A DNA stretch of 64,000 bases from Algicola sp. (GTDB lineage: Bacteria; Bacteroidota; Bacteroidia; Flavobacteriales; Flavobacteriaceae), in the NCBI GenBank assembly GCA_018222835.1, contig JAAEZN010000006.1, forward strand, positions 1-64,000, read 5' to 3'. The position numbers and the translations under genes were made by a program. The notes under the pieces were generated by a model. It had not been told where the DNA came from, made no database searches, and saw only the letters and a program-made list of their open reading frames with translations. Shown here piece after piece: positions 53,411-62,378 of this stretch; the first letter of the stretch is position 1; the number at the start of each line of letters is the position of its first letter.

Positions 53411-53869
53411 TTACTCCTTTACCATGACTGTTTCAGGCACCAGTCCGGTGTAATCCCCTCCATTTCTGATAACATCCCGCACAATGGAAGAACTTATATA
53501 GGATTTACCGGAAGACGTTAAAAGAAAAACAGTTTCTATTTCGGACAACTTACGGTTGGTATGGGCAATTGCCTTTTCAAATTCAAAATCCGCTGGGTTT
53601 CGTAGACCTCGCAAAATAAAAGTGGCATCGATTTTTTTGCAAAAGTCAACTGTCATTCCTTCATAGGTCGTTACCTTAATTTTTGGCTCGTCCTTGAACG
53701 CTTCCTCGATAAACCTAACACGTTCTTCCAAAGAGAACATATATTTTTTGTCCGCATTAATTCCTATGGCAATTACCAATTCGTCAAAAAGGGTGACCCC
53801 TCTTTTTATAATATCATAATGGCCTAATGTGAGTGGATCAAAAGATCCAGGGAACAATGCACGTTTCAT
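53411..53869 (-). CDS. coaD: Pantetheine-phosphate adenylyltransferase
   Basis: This 152-residue protein has the nucleotidyltransferase start FPGSFDPLTLGHYDII (6-21, with the T/HxGH motif), the VDFCKKIDATFILRGLRN segment that binds the phosphopantetheine, and ISSSIVRDVIRNGGDYTGLVP at the end (the ISSTxVR motif). It makes dephospho-CoA from phosphopantetheine and ATP. It lies 33 bases downstream of ddl on the same strand, so the two genes may share a promoter. Downstream lies a 193-base gap with an inverted repeat before the kinase gene. Confidence 0.96.
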   Translation of the reverse strand: MKRALFPGSFDPLTLGHYDIIKRGVTLFDELVIAIGINADKKYMFSLEERVRFIEEAFKDEPKIKVTTYEGMTVDFCKKIDATFILRGLRNPADFEFEKAIAHTNRKLSEIETVFLLTSSGKSYISSSIVRDVIRNGGDYTGLVPETVMVKE

Positions 53870-53902
53870 GGTGTGGTATAAGGTTTTTTAAAAATACGGT
53901 TT

Positions 53903-54877
53903 CTATCGTAAAGCTTCAACAATGGCACTATCAAAAAGAGATTCAAGGGAGATCCTGGCGGTTTTTGCCTGTTGCGGCAATAAACTTTCTTCTGTTAGCC
54001 CGGGAGTTGTGTTTATTTCCAGTAAATGGGGCACATCATCAATAAAAATAAATTCACTCCGAGTGTATCCCTTCAATCCCAAAGTTTTATAAATAAATTC
54101 CGCCAATTGCCTCACGTTGGATTCCTGCTTTTCGGAGATACGGGCAGGGGTTATTTCTTGTGATTTGCCCATGTATTTGGCCTCAAAGTCGAAGAAATCG
54201 TTTTCTGAAATAATTTCGGTCGCTGGTAATACGGTCACCTCGTTGTTATAGGTGATCACCCCAACGGAAACTTCGGTACCATCTAAAAAGGATTCTATAA
54301 TAATTTGACTATCTTCCTTAAAAGCATTGGTTATCGCTGTATTTAGGTCCTCTTTTTTATGGACCTTGGAAACTCCGTAACTACTGCCCGCCCTATTGGC
54401 CTTTACAAAACAAGGAAGACCAACTTTATCTACAATGGCATTTTTGTCGATAGATTGACCTTTGTTTACAAAAAAGGAAGTGGCACAGGGTATTCCATAA
54501 GGTTTTAATGCACTCAACAGGTCACGCTTGTTAAAGGTAAGTGCAGCTTCGTAGTGGTTGCAGGAAGTTTGTGGAATGCCCAAAAGCTCAAAATAGGCCT
54601 GCATTAGACCATCTTCGCCAGGGGTACCATGAATTGCATTGAAAACACAGTCAAAAAGAATCTTGTTGCCATCAACTTTAATACTGAAATCGGATTTATC
54701 CAAAGGGTGCTCTTGGTCGTTGGCATCCAGATAGAACCAATTCTCTTTAGTGATTATAATTCTGTAGGCATTGTACTTATTTGTATCCAGATATTTATAG
54801 ACCACGTTTCCGCTTTTTATGGAAATATGGTGCTCACTGGAATAGCCGCCCATAATAATGGCAATGTTTTTTTTCAT
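53903..54877 (-). CDS. ddl: D-alanine--D-alanine ligase
   Basis: This 324-residue protein has the ATP-grasp ligase motifs MGGYSSEHHISIKSG (9-23, first substrate loop), CFVKANRAGSSYGVSKV (ATP-binding Lys and the Ser loop), and the metal-binding EINTTPGLTEESLLP near the end. It forms the D-Ala-D-Ala end of peptidoglycan stem peptides. It is divergent from the PASTA gene, with 79 bases between starts, and upstream of coaD. Together with the VanY-like protein at the left edge, the window holds both maker and trimmer of this bond. Confidence 0.95.
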   Translation of the reverse strand: MKKNIAIIMGGYSSEHHISIKSGNVVYKYLDTNKYNAYRIIITKENWFYLDANDQEHPLDKSDFSIKVDGNKILFDCVFNAIHGTPGEDGLMQAYFELLGIPQTSCNHYEAALTFNKRDLLSALKPYGIPCATSFFVNKGQSIDKNAIVDKVGLPCFVKANRAGSSYGVSKVHKKEDLNTAITNAFKEDSQIIIESFLDGTEVSVGVITYNNEVTVLPATEIISENDFFDFEAKYMGKSQEITPARISEKQESNVRQLAEFIYKTLGLKGYTRSEFIFIDDVPHLLEINTTPGLTEESLLPQQAKTARISLESLFDSAIVEALR

Positions 54878-54929
54878 TTATCGGTAAATTATCACAAAGC
54901 CAAAATAAAGAAAAAAGGGTGGGCTTTCC

Positions 54930-54937
54930 TATATTTG
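54930..54937 (+). promoter_or_regulatory. Bacteroidota -7 box upstream of the PASTA gene
   Basis: TATATTTG matches TAnnTTTG exactly and lies 20-27 bases before the ATG at 54957. No TTG is visible at 17-23 bases upstream. It probably starts the PASTA-pseudouridine synthase transcript. Confidence 0.45.
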
Positions 54938-54956
54938 TTCCGTTAAGGTGAAATAC

Positions 54957-55544
54957 ATGAAGAATTTTTTCAACTTTTTAAAGAGTAAGACTTTTTTAAT
55001 TCAACTTGGATTGGCAGCAATAGCTGTTATTGTTTTGGTGTTTGTTGCATTGCAATGGCTTAAGGGCACTACCAATCATGGCGAATTTGTAGAAGTACCC
55101 GATTTCTCCAAAATGTCGGTTATGGAAATGCGGGCAGCGGTAGAGGATGCCGGACTTAGATATCAGGTTTTGGATTCATCCAACTATAATCCCGAGTATC
55201 CAAGATTTTCCATTTTGGAACAAAATCCGCCTGCTGGCAACAAGGTAAAGGCCAACCGAAAAATTTATTTTACGGTAAATCCATCAGGCTATAAAAAGAT
55301 CAGTGTACCGGATATCATTCAAGTCACCCAACGTAATGCGGCATCTATGTTAAAGGCCGTTGGTTTGGATGTGGAGCGTGTTACCTATATTGATGAGTTG
55401 GGCAAGGACATGGTGTACAACATGAAGTTTAAGGGGAAATATATAAAGCCGGGCGATCGATTGCCCAAAACCTCCAAGGTGGAACTAATTTGTGGAAATG
55501 GTACCATTCCAGGTAGTGCAAGGGTAAAGGCAGATTCCCAATAA
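54957..55544 (+). CDS. PASTA-domain membrane protein without a kinase
   Basis: I choose ATG 54957 (195 residues); a GTG at 54948 adds three. One N-terminal membrane helix (about 14-36) is followed by PASTA repeats outside the membrane: VEVPDFSKMSVMEMRAAVED (with EQNPPAGNKVKANRKIYFTV) and VPDIIQVTQRNAASMLKAVG (with IKPGDRLPKTSKVEL). PASTA domains bind peptidoglycan or beta-lactams, and in other phyla sit on Ser/Thr kinases or PBPs, neither of which is seen here. Next to ddl, a role in sensing or anchoring to peptidoglycan is likely. It is 2 bases before the pseudouridine synthase gene. Confidence 0.88.
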   Translation: MKNFFNFLKSKTFLIQLGLAAIAVIVLVFVALQWLKGTTNHGEFVEVPDFSKMSVMEMRAAVEDAGLRYQVLDSSNYNPEYPRFSILEQNPPAGNKVKANRKIYFTVNPSGYKKISVPDIIQVTQRNAASMLKAVGLDVERVTYIDELGKDMVYNMKFKGKYIKPGDRLPKTSKVELICGNGTIPGSARVKADSQ

Positions 55545-55546
55545 AT

Positions 55547-56578
55547 ATGAACGTTTCGGATAATCAAGATGAGCTTTCTCAAGATGATCTCTATGAGCAT
55601 CATGCTTTTGTGGCTTCCAAAGGACAGGAACCTTTGCGAGTGGATAAATTCTTGATGAATTTTATTGAGAACGCAACCCGGAACAAGATTCAACAAGCGG
55701 CCAAAAAAGGCCATATTTGGGTCAATGCCTCCATTGTAAAGCAAAATTATAAGGTTAAGGCAGGGGATGAGGTCAAAGTAATGTTCGAGCACCCTCCATA
55801 CGAGTTTTTGTTGACCCCCGAAGATATTCCATTGGATATTGTTTACGAAGACGATGCGCTTTTGGTGGTAAACAAACCGGCAGGCATGGTGGTGCATCCC
55901 GGGCATGGAAATTACTCGGGCACTTTGATCAATGCCTTGGTGTATCATTTCGAAAACTTACCCAATAATAGCTCGGATAGACCTGGTTTGGTCCACCGTA
56001 TCGATAAAGATACCTCTGGATTATTGGTAATTGCCAAAACGGAAGCTGCAATGACCCACTTGGCGCAACAATTTTTCGAAAAAAGTAGTGAACGGGAATA
56101 TGTGGCTTTGGTATGGGGCAATGTAACCGAAGATGAAGGTACCATTGAAGGGCATATTGCCAGAAACCCTAAAAATCGCCTACAGATGATGGTTTTTCCT
56201 GAAGGCGATGAGGGTAAGGAAGCAGTGACCCATTACAAGGTTTTGGAACGATTTGGATATGTTACCTTGGTGTCCTGCAAGCTGGAAACCGGAAGAACCC
56301 ACCAAATTAGGGTCCATATGAAGTATATAGGCCACACTTTGTTCAATGATGAGCGCTATGGTGGCGATAAAATTTTAAAAGGGACCACCTTTACCAAATA
56401 CAAGCAATTTGTGGAAAATACATTCAAAGTATTGCCAAGGCAGGCTTTGCATGCCAAGACATTGGGCTTTGAGCACCCGGTAACGGGCGAGTTTATGCGT
56501 TTTGATACCGAGTTGCCAGAAGATATGGTTCAGTGTATCGAAAAATGGCGTAGCTATGCCAAGCATCACGAATCATAG
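55547..56578 (+). CDS. RluA/RluD family 23S rRNA pseudouridine synthase
   Basis: This 343-residue protein has an N-terminal S4 RNA-binding domain (about 28-90: LRVDKFLMNFIENATRNKIQ) and the catalytic domain with VNKPAGMVVHPGHGN (108-122) and HRIDKDTSGLL (150-160), in which Asp153 is the conserved catalytic residue. ETGRTHQIRVHMKYIGH follows. The S4-containing long form is nearest to RluD, which modifies helix 69 of 23S rRNA. It is co-transcribed with the PASTA gene (2-base gap). RluD is the more probable name but RluC is not excluded. Confidence 0.92.
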   Translation: MNVSDNQDELSQDDLYEHHAFVASKGQEPLRVDKFLMNFIENATRNKIQQAAKKGHIWVNASIVKQNYKVKAGDEVKVMFEHPPYEFLLTPEDIPLDIVYEDDALLVVNKPAGMVVHPGHGNYSGTLINALVYHFENLPNNSSDRPGLVHRIDKDTSGLLVIAKTEAAMTHLAQQFFEKSSEREYVALVWGNVTEDEGTIEGHIARNPKNRLQMMVFPEGDEGKEAVTHYKVLERFGYVTLVSCKLETGRTHQIRVHMKYIGHTLFNDERYGGDKILKGTTFTKYKQFVENTFKVLPRQALHAKTLGFEHPVTGEFMRFDTELPEDMVQCIEKWRSYAKHHES

Positions 56579-56666
56579 GTTTCTTCAATCCTAAGATTGA
56601 AAACACCATTGGCCCATCTTTCCAAAAAAGTAAAATCCTCGTTATTTTTACAAAAAATGGAACCTT

Positions 56667-57428
56667 ATGAAGATTGTGATATCACCGGCAAAGTCACTTG
56701 ATTACGAAACCACTTTGCCTACATCAAAATATAGTCAGCCCCAATTTTTGGAACAAGCCGAAAAGCTAAATGCGGTCTTAAAAAAGAAGAAGCCCAAAGC
56801 GCTGTCGGAACTTATGTCCATTTCCGATAAGCTTGCGGATTTGAACTGGGAGCGCAATCAAAACTTCGAACTGCCCTTTACCGTTGACAATGCGAGACCG
56901 GCAGTGTATGCTTTTAACGGAGATGTATATCAAGGTTTGGATGCCTACACCATCCCAGAAGATAAATTGGACCGTTTGCAAAGTACGTTACGAATATTAT
57001 CCGGCCTGTATGGTGTTTTAAGGCCCATGGACCTAATGCAGCCTTACCGTTTGGAAATGGGAACACAGTTAAAAGTAGGCCGTAAAAAAAATCTGTACGA
57101 GTTTTGGAAGGATCAAATTACCACTGCCTTGAACAACGAACTTGAGGAGGATGAACTATTTGTAAACCTTGCAAGCAACGAATATTTTAGTGCTGTGGAT
57201 GCCAAAAGCCTCAAGGTTCCCGTAATAGCTCCTGTTTTTAAGGATTGGAAAAACGATAAACTCAAAATAATCAGTTTTTTTGCCAAGAAAGCACGTGGTT
57301 CCATGGTGCGGTACATTATTGATTCCGGTGCCGAAACATTGGAGGATATCAAAAATTTTGATTACGACGGATATTTGTACAGCGAAGAACACACGGTCAA
57401 GAAAAATCAGCCAGTTTTTATCCGATAA
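56667..57428 (+). CDS. yaaA: Peroxide stress protein YaaA
   Basis: This 253-residue protein is a full-length YaaA (DUF328): [14 protein letters not shown] (5-18) at the start, then [19 protein letters not shown] (74-92), [24 protein letters not shown] and near the end [16 protein letters not shown]. YaaA limits free iron and protects DNA under peroxide stress in E. coli, and binds DNA. The gene stands 88 bases after the pseudouridine synthase on the same strand. No OxyR site is obvious. Reaction unknown. Confidence 0.94.
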   Translation: MKIVISPAKSLDYETTLPTSKYSQPQFLEQAEKLNAVLKKKKPKALSELMSISDKLADLNWERNQNFELPFTVDNARPAVYAFNGDVYQGLDAYTIPEDKLDRLQSTLRILSGLYGVLRPMDLMQPYRLEMGTQLKVGRKKNLYEFWKDQITTALNNELEEDELFVNLASNEYFSAVDAKSLKVPVIAPVFKDWKNDKLKIISFFAKKARGSMVRYIIDSGAETLEDIKNFDYDGYLYSEEHTVKKNQPVFIR

Positions 57429-57597
57429 AACTTTGGTAAAATCAAAGTAATTTTTAAGTTATTGCGCAATAGGGCATGTTGTTACAATTGGGCGCGGCAT
57501 GCCATAAATTGTGATACGTTTAAATTTAACCCAAAGGTTGCGTTTAATTCGCGAACTTTGGGGGTTCGCCTATATAACATCAACTTAAATTAGATAC

Positions 57598-60144
57598 ATG
57601 CAGCAGACCAAACGGTTAGAGGAATTTAAAAAAACGGTAACCAATAAGTTCAATATTTACAACAGTCTTTTTTTGAGCTTACCCTATAATAATGTTGAAA
57701 ATGTAGGGGTTCTCATTCCATTATTACTAGACCAGTGCGAGAAAGGTCTTAAGGAAGGTAAAGACCCACAAGAAATTTTGGAGGTGTTTTTTACCAATTT
57801 TGTGGATATAAAAGATGAACGGGAACGGTTGGATTTTATGTTCAAGATCGTACAGTATGTGGAACGCCAGGTAGTTCTATACGATAGTGTGGAAGATTCA
57901 GCGTTTTCTAAGCTTCAAAAATACAGTAGTTCTTTGACCATTAAGGATTATTTTGAATTGGTGAACCGTACCAAAAATTGGGACAAGGTCTCCAAAAAAC
58001 TTTCCACATTTAGTGCTCGTATTGTACTTACCGCGCACCCTACCCAGTTTTATACGCCTGCCATTTTGGATATAATAGCGGAACTTCGCACTTTGATAGA
58101 TCAAGATAGAATTCACGATATAGATGTGACCCTTCAGCAATTGGGGCTAACCTCATTGATCAATGCAAAAAAACCAACGCCTTTGGATGAGGCAAAGAAC
58201 ATCATTTACATACTTCGGAATACATATTACGACGCGGTTGGCGAATTGTACCAATACGTAAAAAGTAATATTAGGGACGAAAAGTTTGAGAACTACAATT
58301 TGATGAAACTTGGTTTTTGGCCAGGTGGCGATCGCGATGGAAATCCGTACGTAACTGCCGAAATCACCAAACAGGTGGCAGATGAATTGAGGCTGACCTT
58401 AATGAAGTGCTATTACAACGAATTGAAGGACCTTCGAAAAAAACTCACTTTTAGGAGTATGCAGGCCGAAATCAATGAGTTGAGCGAGAAGTTGTACAAG
58501 GCAATGTTTAATCCAGATGTGCTTGTTTCTTACGAGGAGATTATAGCGTGTTTAACAAAGGTACGCGAGAAATTGATTGCCGGTTATCACGGATTGTACT
58601 TGTATGAATTAGATCAATTTATTGATAAGGTACATATTTTTAAGACGCATTTCGCCACGTTGGATATCCGTCAGGATCACAGTAAACATTTGTTGGCAGT
58701 GGAAACCGTACTTAAAAAACAGGGAGTCATAAAAGAAAGCATAGATGAGCTAAAAGAAAAGGAACTGGTAAAACTCTTACTGGAAGAAAACTATAAGCTT
58801 GATCCAAAGGATTTCGAAGATGACATCGTGAAGGATACCATTGTAAACATTCAGAATCTAAAAACAATTCAGGAAAAGAATGGGGAAGATGGTTGTAATC
58901 GATATATCATCAGTAATTCAGAAGATATTTTTGCCGTTTTGTTTGTGTTCGGACTATTTAGATGGTGTGGTTGGAACGAAAAAGAGATAACCTTCGACAT
59001 CATTCCACTTTTTGAAACCATGAAAGGCATGGAAGCCTCCGAAGAAGTAATGCAGACATTGTTCAATATTCCACAATATAGGCAACATTTAGAGAGGAGG
59101 CACGATATCCATACCATAATGCTAGGTTTTTCGGATGGTACCAAAGATGGTGGGTACCTAAAGGCCAACTGGTCTATTTTAAAGACTAAAGAGACCCTGA
59201 GCAAAGTCTGTAAAAAGAATGGAATTGCTGCCATTTTCTTCGATGGTAGGGGAGGGCCGCCCGCACGTGGGGGAGGAAAAACCCATAAATTCTATGCCGC
59301 ACAGACCAAGAATGTGGCCAACCACGAAATACAATTGACCATACAAGGGCAGACCATAACCAGTACCTATGGCACCAAGGAGCAGTTTATACACAACTCA
59401 GAGCAGTTGCTCACTGCTGGATTGAGCAATAATCTCTTTGGAAAGGAATTGACCATTTCTTCTGCGCAGCGTAAATTGATCGAAGAACTCTCCGAGCTCA
59501 GTTTCGATAAATACGATGCATTAAAACAACACGATAAATTTATACCTTACCTAGAGCATAGGAGTACCTTAAAATATTATACCAAGGCCAACATTGGTAG
59601 TAGGCCCGGAAAACGTGGCAATAAAAAACAATTGGCACTTTCGGATTTGCGCGCTATTTCGTTTGTAGGCTCTTGGAGCCAGTTAAAGCAAAACGTTCCC
59701 GGATATTTTGGATTGGGGACGGCTATCAATAAGTTAAAAGAAGAAGGAAGACTGAACGACGTAAAAAAGCTTTATAAGGAGGTTCCTTTTTTTAAGGCTT
59801 TGATGCTTAATAGTATGATGTCCTTGGCCAAATCCAATTTTGACCTGACCAGTTATATGAAAGATGATCCGGAGTTTGGAGACTTTTGGAACATTTTGCA
59901 CGAAGAGTTCCAATTGACCAAAAAGATGCTCTTGCAAATTTCCGGGTTAAAAATGTTGATGGAGGACGAGGCCGTTTCAAGGGAATCTGTAAAAATCCGG
60001 GAAAAAATTGTGTTGCCCTTATTGGTGATCCAACAGAACGCTTTGTACCGAATAACGCAAAACTCAGAATACAAAGAGCTTTATGAAAAAATCGTGACAC
60101 GTTCGTTGTATGGAAATATTAATGCCAGTAGAAACTCCGCGTAA
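57598..60144 (+). CDS. ppc: Phosphoenolpyruvate carboxylase
   Basis: This 848-residue protein has the PEPC motifs: TAHPTQ with catalytic His147 (145-150; usually TAHPTE), GGDRDGNPYV (243-252), and FDGRGGPPARGGG (548-560) in place of the usual FHDGRGGxxGRGGG. The C-terminus ends in RNSA and not the QNTG of most PEPCs, so the terminal loop differs. It makes oxaloacetate from PEP and bicarbonate to refill the TCA cycle. It is transcribed alone with a 169-base upstream gap, in which GAACTTTG (near 57555-57562) may be a weak -7 box. Overall confident; the variant ends mark a Bacteroidota subgroup. Confidence 0.9.
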   Translation: MQQTKRLEEFKKTVTNKFNIYNSLFLSLPYNNVENVGVLIPLLLDQCEKGLKEGKDPQEILEVFFTNFVDIKDERERLDFMFKIVQYVERQVVLYDSVEDSAFSKLQKYSSSLTIKDYFELVNRTKNWDKVSKKLSTFSARIVLTAHPTQFYTPAILDIIAELRTLIDQDRIHDIDVTLQQLGLTSLINAKKPTPLDEAKNIIYILRNTYYDAVGELYQYVKSNIRDEKFENYNLMKLGFWPGGDRDGNPYVTAEITKQVADELRLTLMKCYYNELKDLRKKLTFRSMQAEINELSEKLYKAMFNPDVLVSYEEIIACLTKVREKLIAGYHGLYLYELDQFIDKVHIFKTHFATLDIRQDHSKHLLAVETVLKKQGVIKESIDELKEKELVKLLLEENYKLDPKDFEDDIVKDTIVNIQNLKTIQEKNGEDGCNRYIISNSEDIFAVLFVFGLFRWCGWNEKEITFDIIPLFETMKGMEASEEVMQTLFNIPQYRQHLERRHDIHTIMLGFSDGTKDGGYLKANWSILKTKETLSKVCKKNGIAAIFFDGRGGPPARGGGKTHKFYAAQTKNVANHEIQLTIQGQTITSTYGTKEQFIHNSEQLLTAGLSNNLFGKELTISSAQRKLIEELSELSFDKYDALKQHDKFIPYLEHRSTLKYYTKANIGSRPGKRGNKKQLALSDLRAISFVGSWSQLKQNVPGYFGLGTAINKLKEEGRLNDVKKLYKEVPFFKALMLNSMMSLAKSNFDLTSYMKDDPEFGDFWNILHEEFQLTKKMLLQISGLKMLMEDEAVSRESVKIREKIVLPLLVIQQNALYRITQNSEYKELYEKIVTRSLYGNINASRNSA

Positions 60145-60152
60145 ATCAAAAT

Positions 60153-60851
60153 TTGGGAGCAAAATATTTTAAACATACACACCCCTATAAGCCGTTTTTG
60201 TTGTCCGAGGCCACTAAGTTGATCGTAGGTACTCTGCCCCCTCCACGATTTACCACAGGTGATTTAAGACCACAAGATGTGGACTTTTGCTATGGGAGCT
60301 GCAACGGGCAATTATGGCCCATATTGGATAGAATATTTGATTTGGGCTTAAAATATGAAACTACAAAAGAGGCAGTTGAACAACGAAAACAATTTTTGAT
60401 TCAGAAAAGAATAGGGGTTTGCGATATCGTGGAAAGTGCAGATAGGGAAAAAATAGACGCATCCGACCTCGGAATGCAAAATGTTGTGTTACGTGATTTA
60501 GTCGGATATTTACAAAAGTACCCGAATATCGATACCCTTTTGTTTACAGGCGGGAATAGTAAAAATGGTCCCGAATATTTCTTTCGTAGGCAGCTCAAGG
60601 AGTATAACTTAAAACTCGATGTGGTCTCCGACGACGTGCCCCGAATCCATCATTTGGAGTTGCCGATCACTTCGAGTTCTATGTCAGTTCGAGCGAAGTC
60701 GAGAACCATAAAAACCGTTTCGCTGACCGCACCCTCGGGAGCAGCTAACCGAGCTGTGGGAAGTTTACAGGCCTACAAGCAAATGAAACAAAAAAATCCA
60801 GCATTTAACACGCTGGATTTCAGAGTACTCCAATATCGGGAGTTTTTTTAG
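60153..60851 (+). CDS. Uracil-DNA glycosylase superfamily protein with an inserted repeat
   Basis: This 232-residue protein starts with TTG (60153), 9 bases after the ppc stop; no ATG fits. It resembles UDG-superfamily proteins: KLIVGTLPPPRFTTGD near 24-39 (the catalytic loop area), CYGSCNGQLWPIL (about 46-58) and TLLFTGGNSKNGPEYF. Residues about 174-185 (TSSSMSVRAKSR) are encoded by a palindromic repeat that appears to be an insertion, before the conserved TVSLTAPSGAANRAVG. UDG proteins remove uracil or deaminated bases from DNA. The frame is intact through the insert. The last 4 bases overlap the convergent M20 gene. The family is probable, substrate unknown. Confidence 0.68.
   Translation: MGAKYFKHTHPYKPFLLSEATKLIVGTLPPPRFTTGDLRPQDVDFCYGSCNGQLWPILDRIFDLGLKYETTKEAVEQRKQFLIQKRIGVCDIVESADREKIDASDLGMQNVVLRDLVGYLQKYPNIDTLLFTGGNSKNGPEYFFRRQLKEYNLKLDVVSDDVPRIHHLELPITSSSMSVRAKSRTIKTVSLTAPSGAANRAVGSLQAYKQMKQKNPAFNTLDFRVLQYREFF
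60675..60707 (+). repeat. Dispersed-type imperfect palindrome inside the UDG-like gene
   Basis: The core GTTCGAGCGAAGTCGAGAAC (60687-60706) is an imperfect palindrome (GTTC / GAAC ends, CGA / TCG inside). I know this type of sequence as a many-copy intergenic repeat in Flavobacteriaceae. Here it lies in frame within a coding region. I found no second copy in the window. Confidence 0.65.
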
Positions 60852-62344
60852 TTTATTTCGGAGGAGAGAATCCCGTAAAATACCTTTATTCCGTAAGCCA
60901 ACTGTCCAATCTTAATGTTCTCGTTTGGGCTGTGTTGGTTGTTGTCCGGGTTTACTACTGGGACAATAAAAGCAGGAACCTTTAATTCGTTCACGAAAGG
61001 AGAGATTGGAACAGTACCTCCCATAGTACGAATCTGAATCACTTCTTTGCCAAAACTCTCGTTTAAGGCTTTCACAATAAAATTACCGTAAGGATTATTT
61101 AAATCGGTACGGAATGCATCTGTGACTCCACGTTCTTTCACAGTAACAATTTTATCGAATTGCATACGCTCTTCTTTGGAAGGCTCGTGATCTAAAATTT
61201 TATACCCTTGCTTGGTGATATGGTCTTTTATCAATTGTTTTAATCGGTTTCCATCACTCTCTACCACTAATCTTAAATCCAGTTCCGCCGTTGCGTTCTC
61301 TGGAACAATGGTGCGAGCCTTCTCGCCAACCCAGCCAGAACTCAATCCACGAATATTCAGAGAGGGGTACTGTAATGCCTCTTGGTAAAAACTTCCTACT
61401 TTTTCCGAAGTTTTAAATTGGAGCTTTTCGGTAATGGCCGCATCACTATCAGGTACACTTTTTAAAATTGAATCAGTGGTTTTGTCAATAGTTATACCAT
61501 CATAATATCCAGAGATCGTTACCCTGCCATCAGCATCTTTCATCGTTGCCAACAATTGCGCCAATTGGAAGCCCGGGTTTGGAGCATAATTGCCATAATG
61601 TCCGCTATGTTGCGGTTTAATGGGGCCATAAGTGGTGAGGGTCAAAGTGGTAATACCTCGGCAACCATAAACTACGGTCGGATTCTCCGATGTGTGTACC
61701 GGTCCATCCACGATCATTAAAAAATCGGACTCCAAGAGTTCACGGTATTGTTTCACCGCTGCGGGCAATGGTTTACTTCCCTTTTCCTCTTCACTGTCCA
61801 AAATCACTTTTATATTAAAAGGTATTTCCTTGTCATCTTTTTTTAAGAGGTCCATGGCATTTAAAAGCATCACAATTGGGGACTTGTCATCCGAAGTTGA
61901 CCTTCCGAACAAACGCCAATCGTAATTGATATCATCTCCAAGTTCATCAAAAGAAATGGTTTCAAAACCACCATCCTTCGGGGCTTTCAAAACCACATTG
62001 TACGGATTGGGTTGATCCCATTTGGAGGGTTCTACGGATTGTCCATCAAAATGCATGTAAATAAGAACCGTAGGTTTGTCCCCGCTCATGGGCGTGGCGG
62101 CAAAAAACAAAGGGAGTCCCTCGGTTTCCAATACTGCCGAGTTGAAGCCTCTATCACCAAATTTACGTTTTAACCACATAATGTTACGGTCGATATCCGC
62201 TGCATCCAAGGCATCGTTCGGGATAGCTATAAATTCACGTATTTCGTTAATGGCATCGGCGACCTGGGATTTTATGGCTACTTCATCTTGCGCAAAAACG
62301 GAAAAAGTAAGACATAGGATCGCTAGGGACAGTACTTTTTTCAT
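60848..62344 (-). CDS. M20 family metallopeptidase, exported
   Basis: This 498-residue protein has a signal peptide (1-19, ending TFSVFAQ) and the M20 zinc site: H98-x-D100 in YMHFDGQ, Asp152 in STSDDKSP and the catalytic Glu185-Glu186 pair in DSEEEKGS; a later His lies in NNQHSPNENI. The large catalytic and smaller dimerisation domain (about 215-370) fit di- or tripeptidases and aminoacyl hydrolases of the M20/M25/M40 type. It acts in the periplasm. It ends 4 bases inside the convergent UDG-like gene. Upstream is trpA with 34 bases between, same strand, but with no known link in function. Confidence 0.9.
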   Translation of the reverse strand: MKKVLSLAILCLTFSVFAQDEVAIKSQVADAINEIREFIAIPNDALDAADIDRNIMWLKRKFGDRGFNSAVLETEGLPLFFAATPMSGDKPTVLIYMHFDGQSVEPSKWDQPNPYNVVLKAPKDGGFETISFDELGDDINYDWRLFGRSTSDDKSPIVMLLNAMDLLKKDDKEIPFNIKVILDSEEEKGSKPLPAAVKQYRELLESDFLMIVDGPVHTSENPTVVYGCRGITTLTLTTYGPIKPQHSGHYGNYAPNPGFQLAQLLATMKDADGRVTISGYYDGITIDKTTDSILKSVPDSDAAITEKLQFKTSEKVGSFYQEALQYPSLNIRGLSSGWVGEKARTIVPENATAELDLRLVVESDGNRLKQLIKDHITKQGYKILDHEPSKEERMQFDKIVTVKERGVTDAFRTDLNNPYGNFIVKALNESFGKEVIQIRTMGGTVPISPFVNELKVPAFIVPVVNPDNNQHSPNENIKIGQLAYGIKVFYGILSSEIN

Positions 62345-62378
62345 GAGACAAATCAGTATTGATTTTTAGAGTCGAAAT

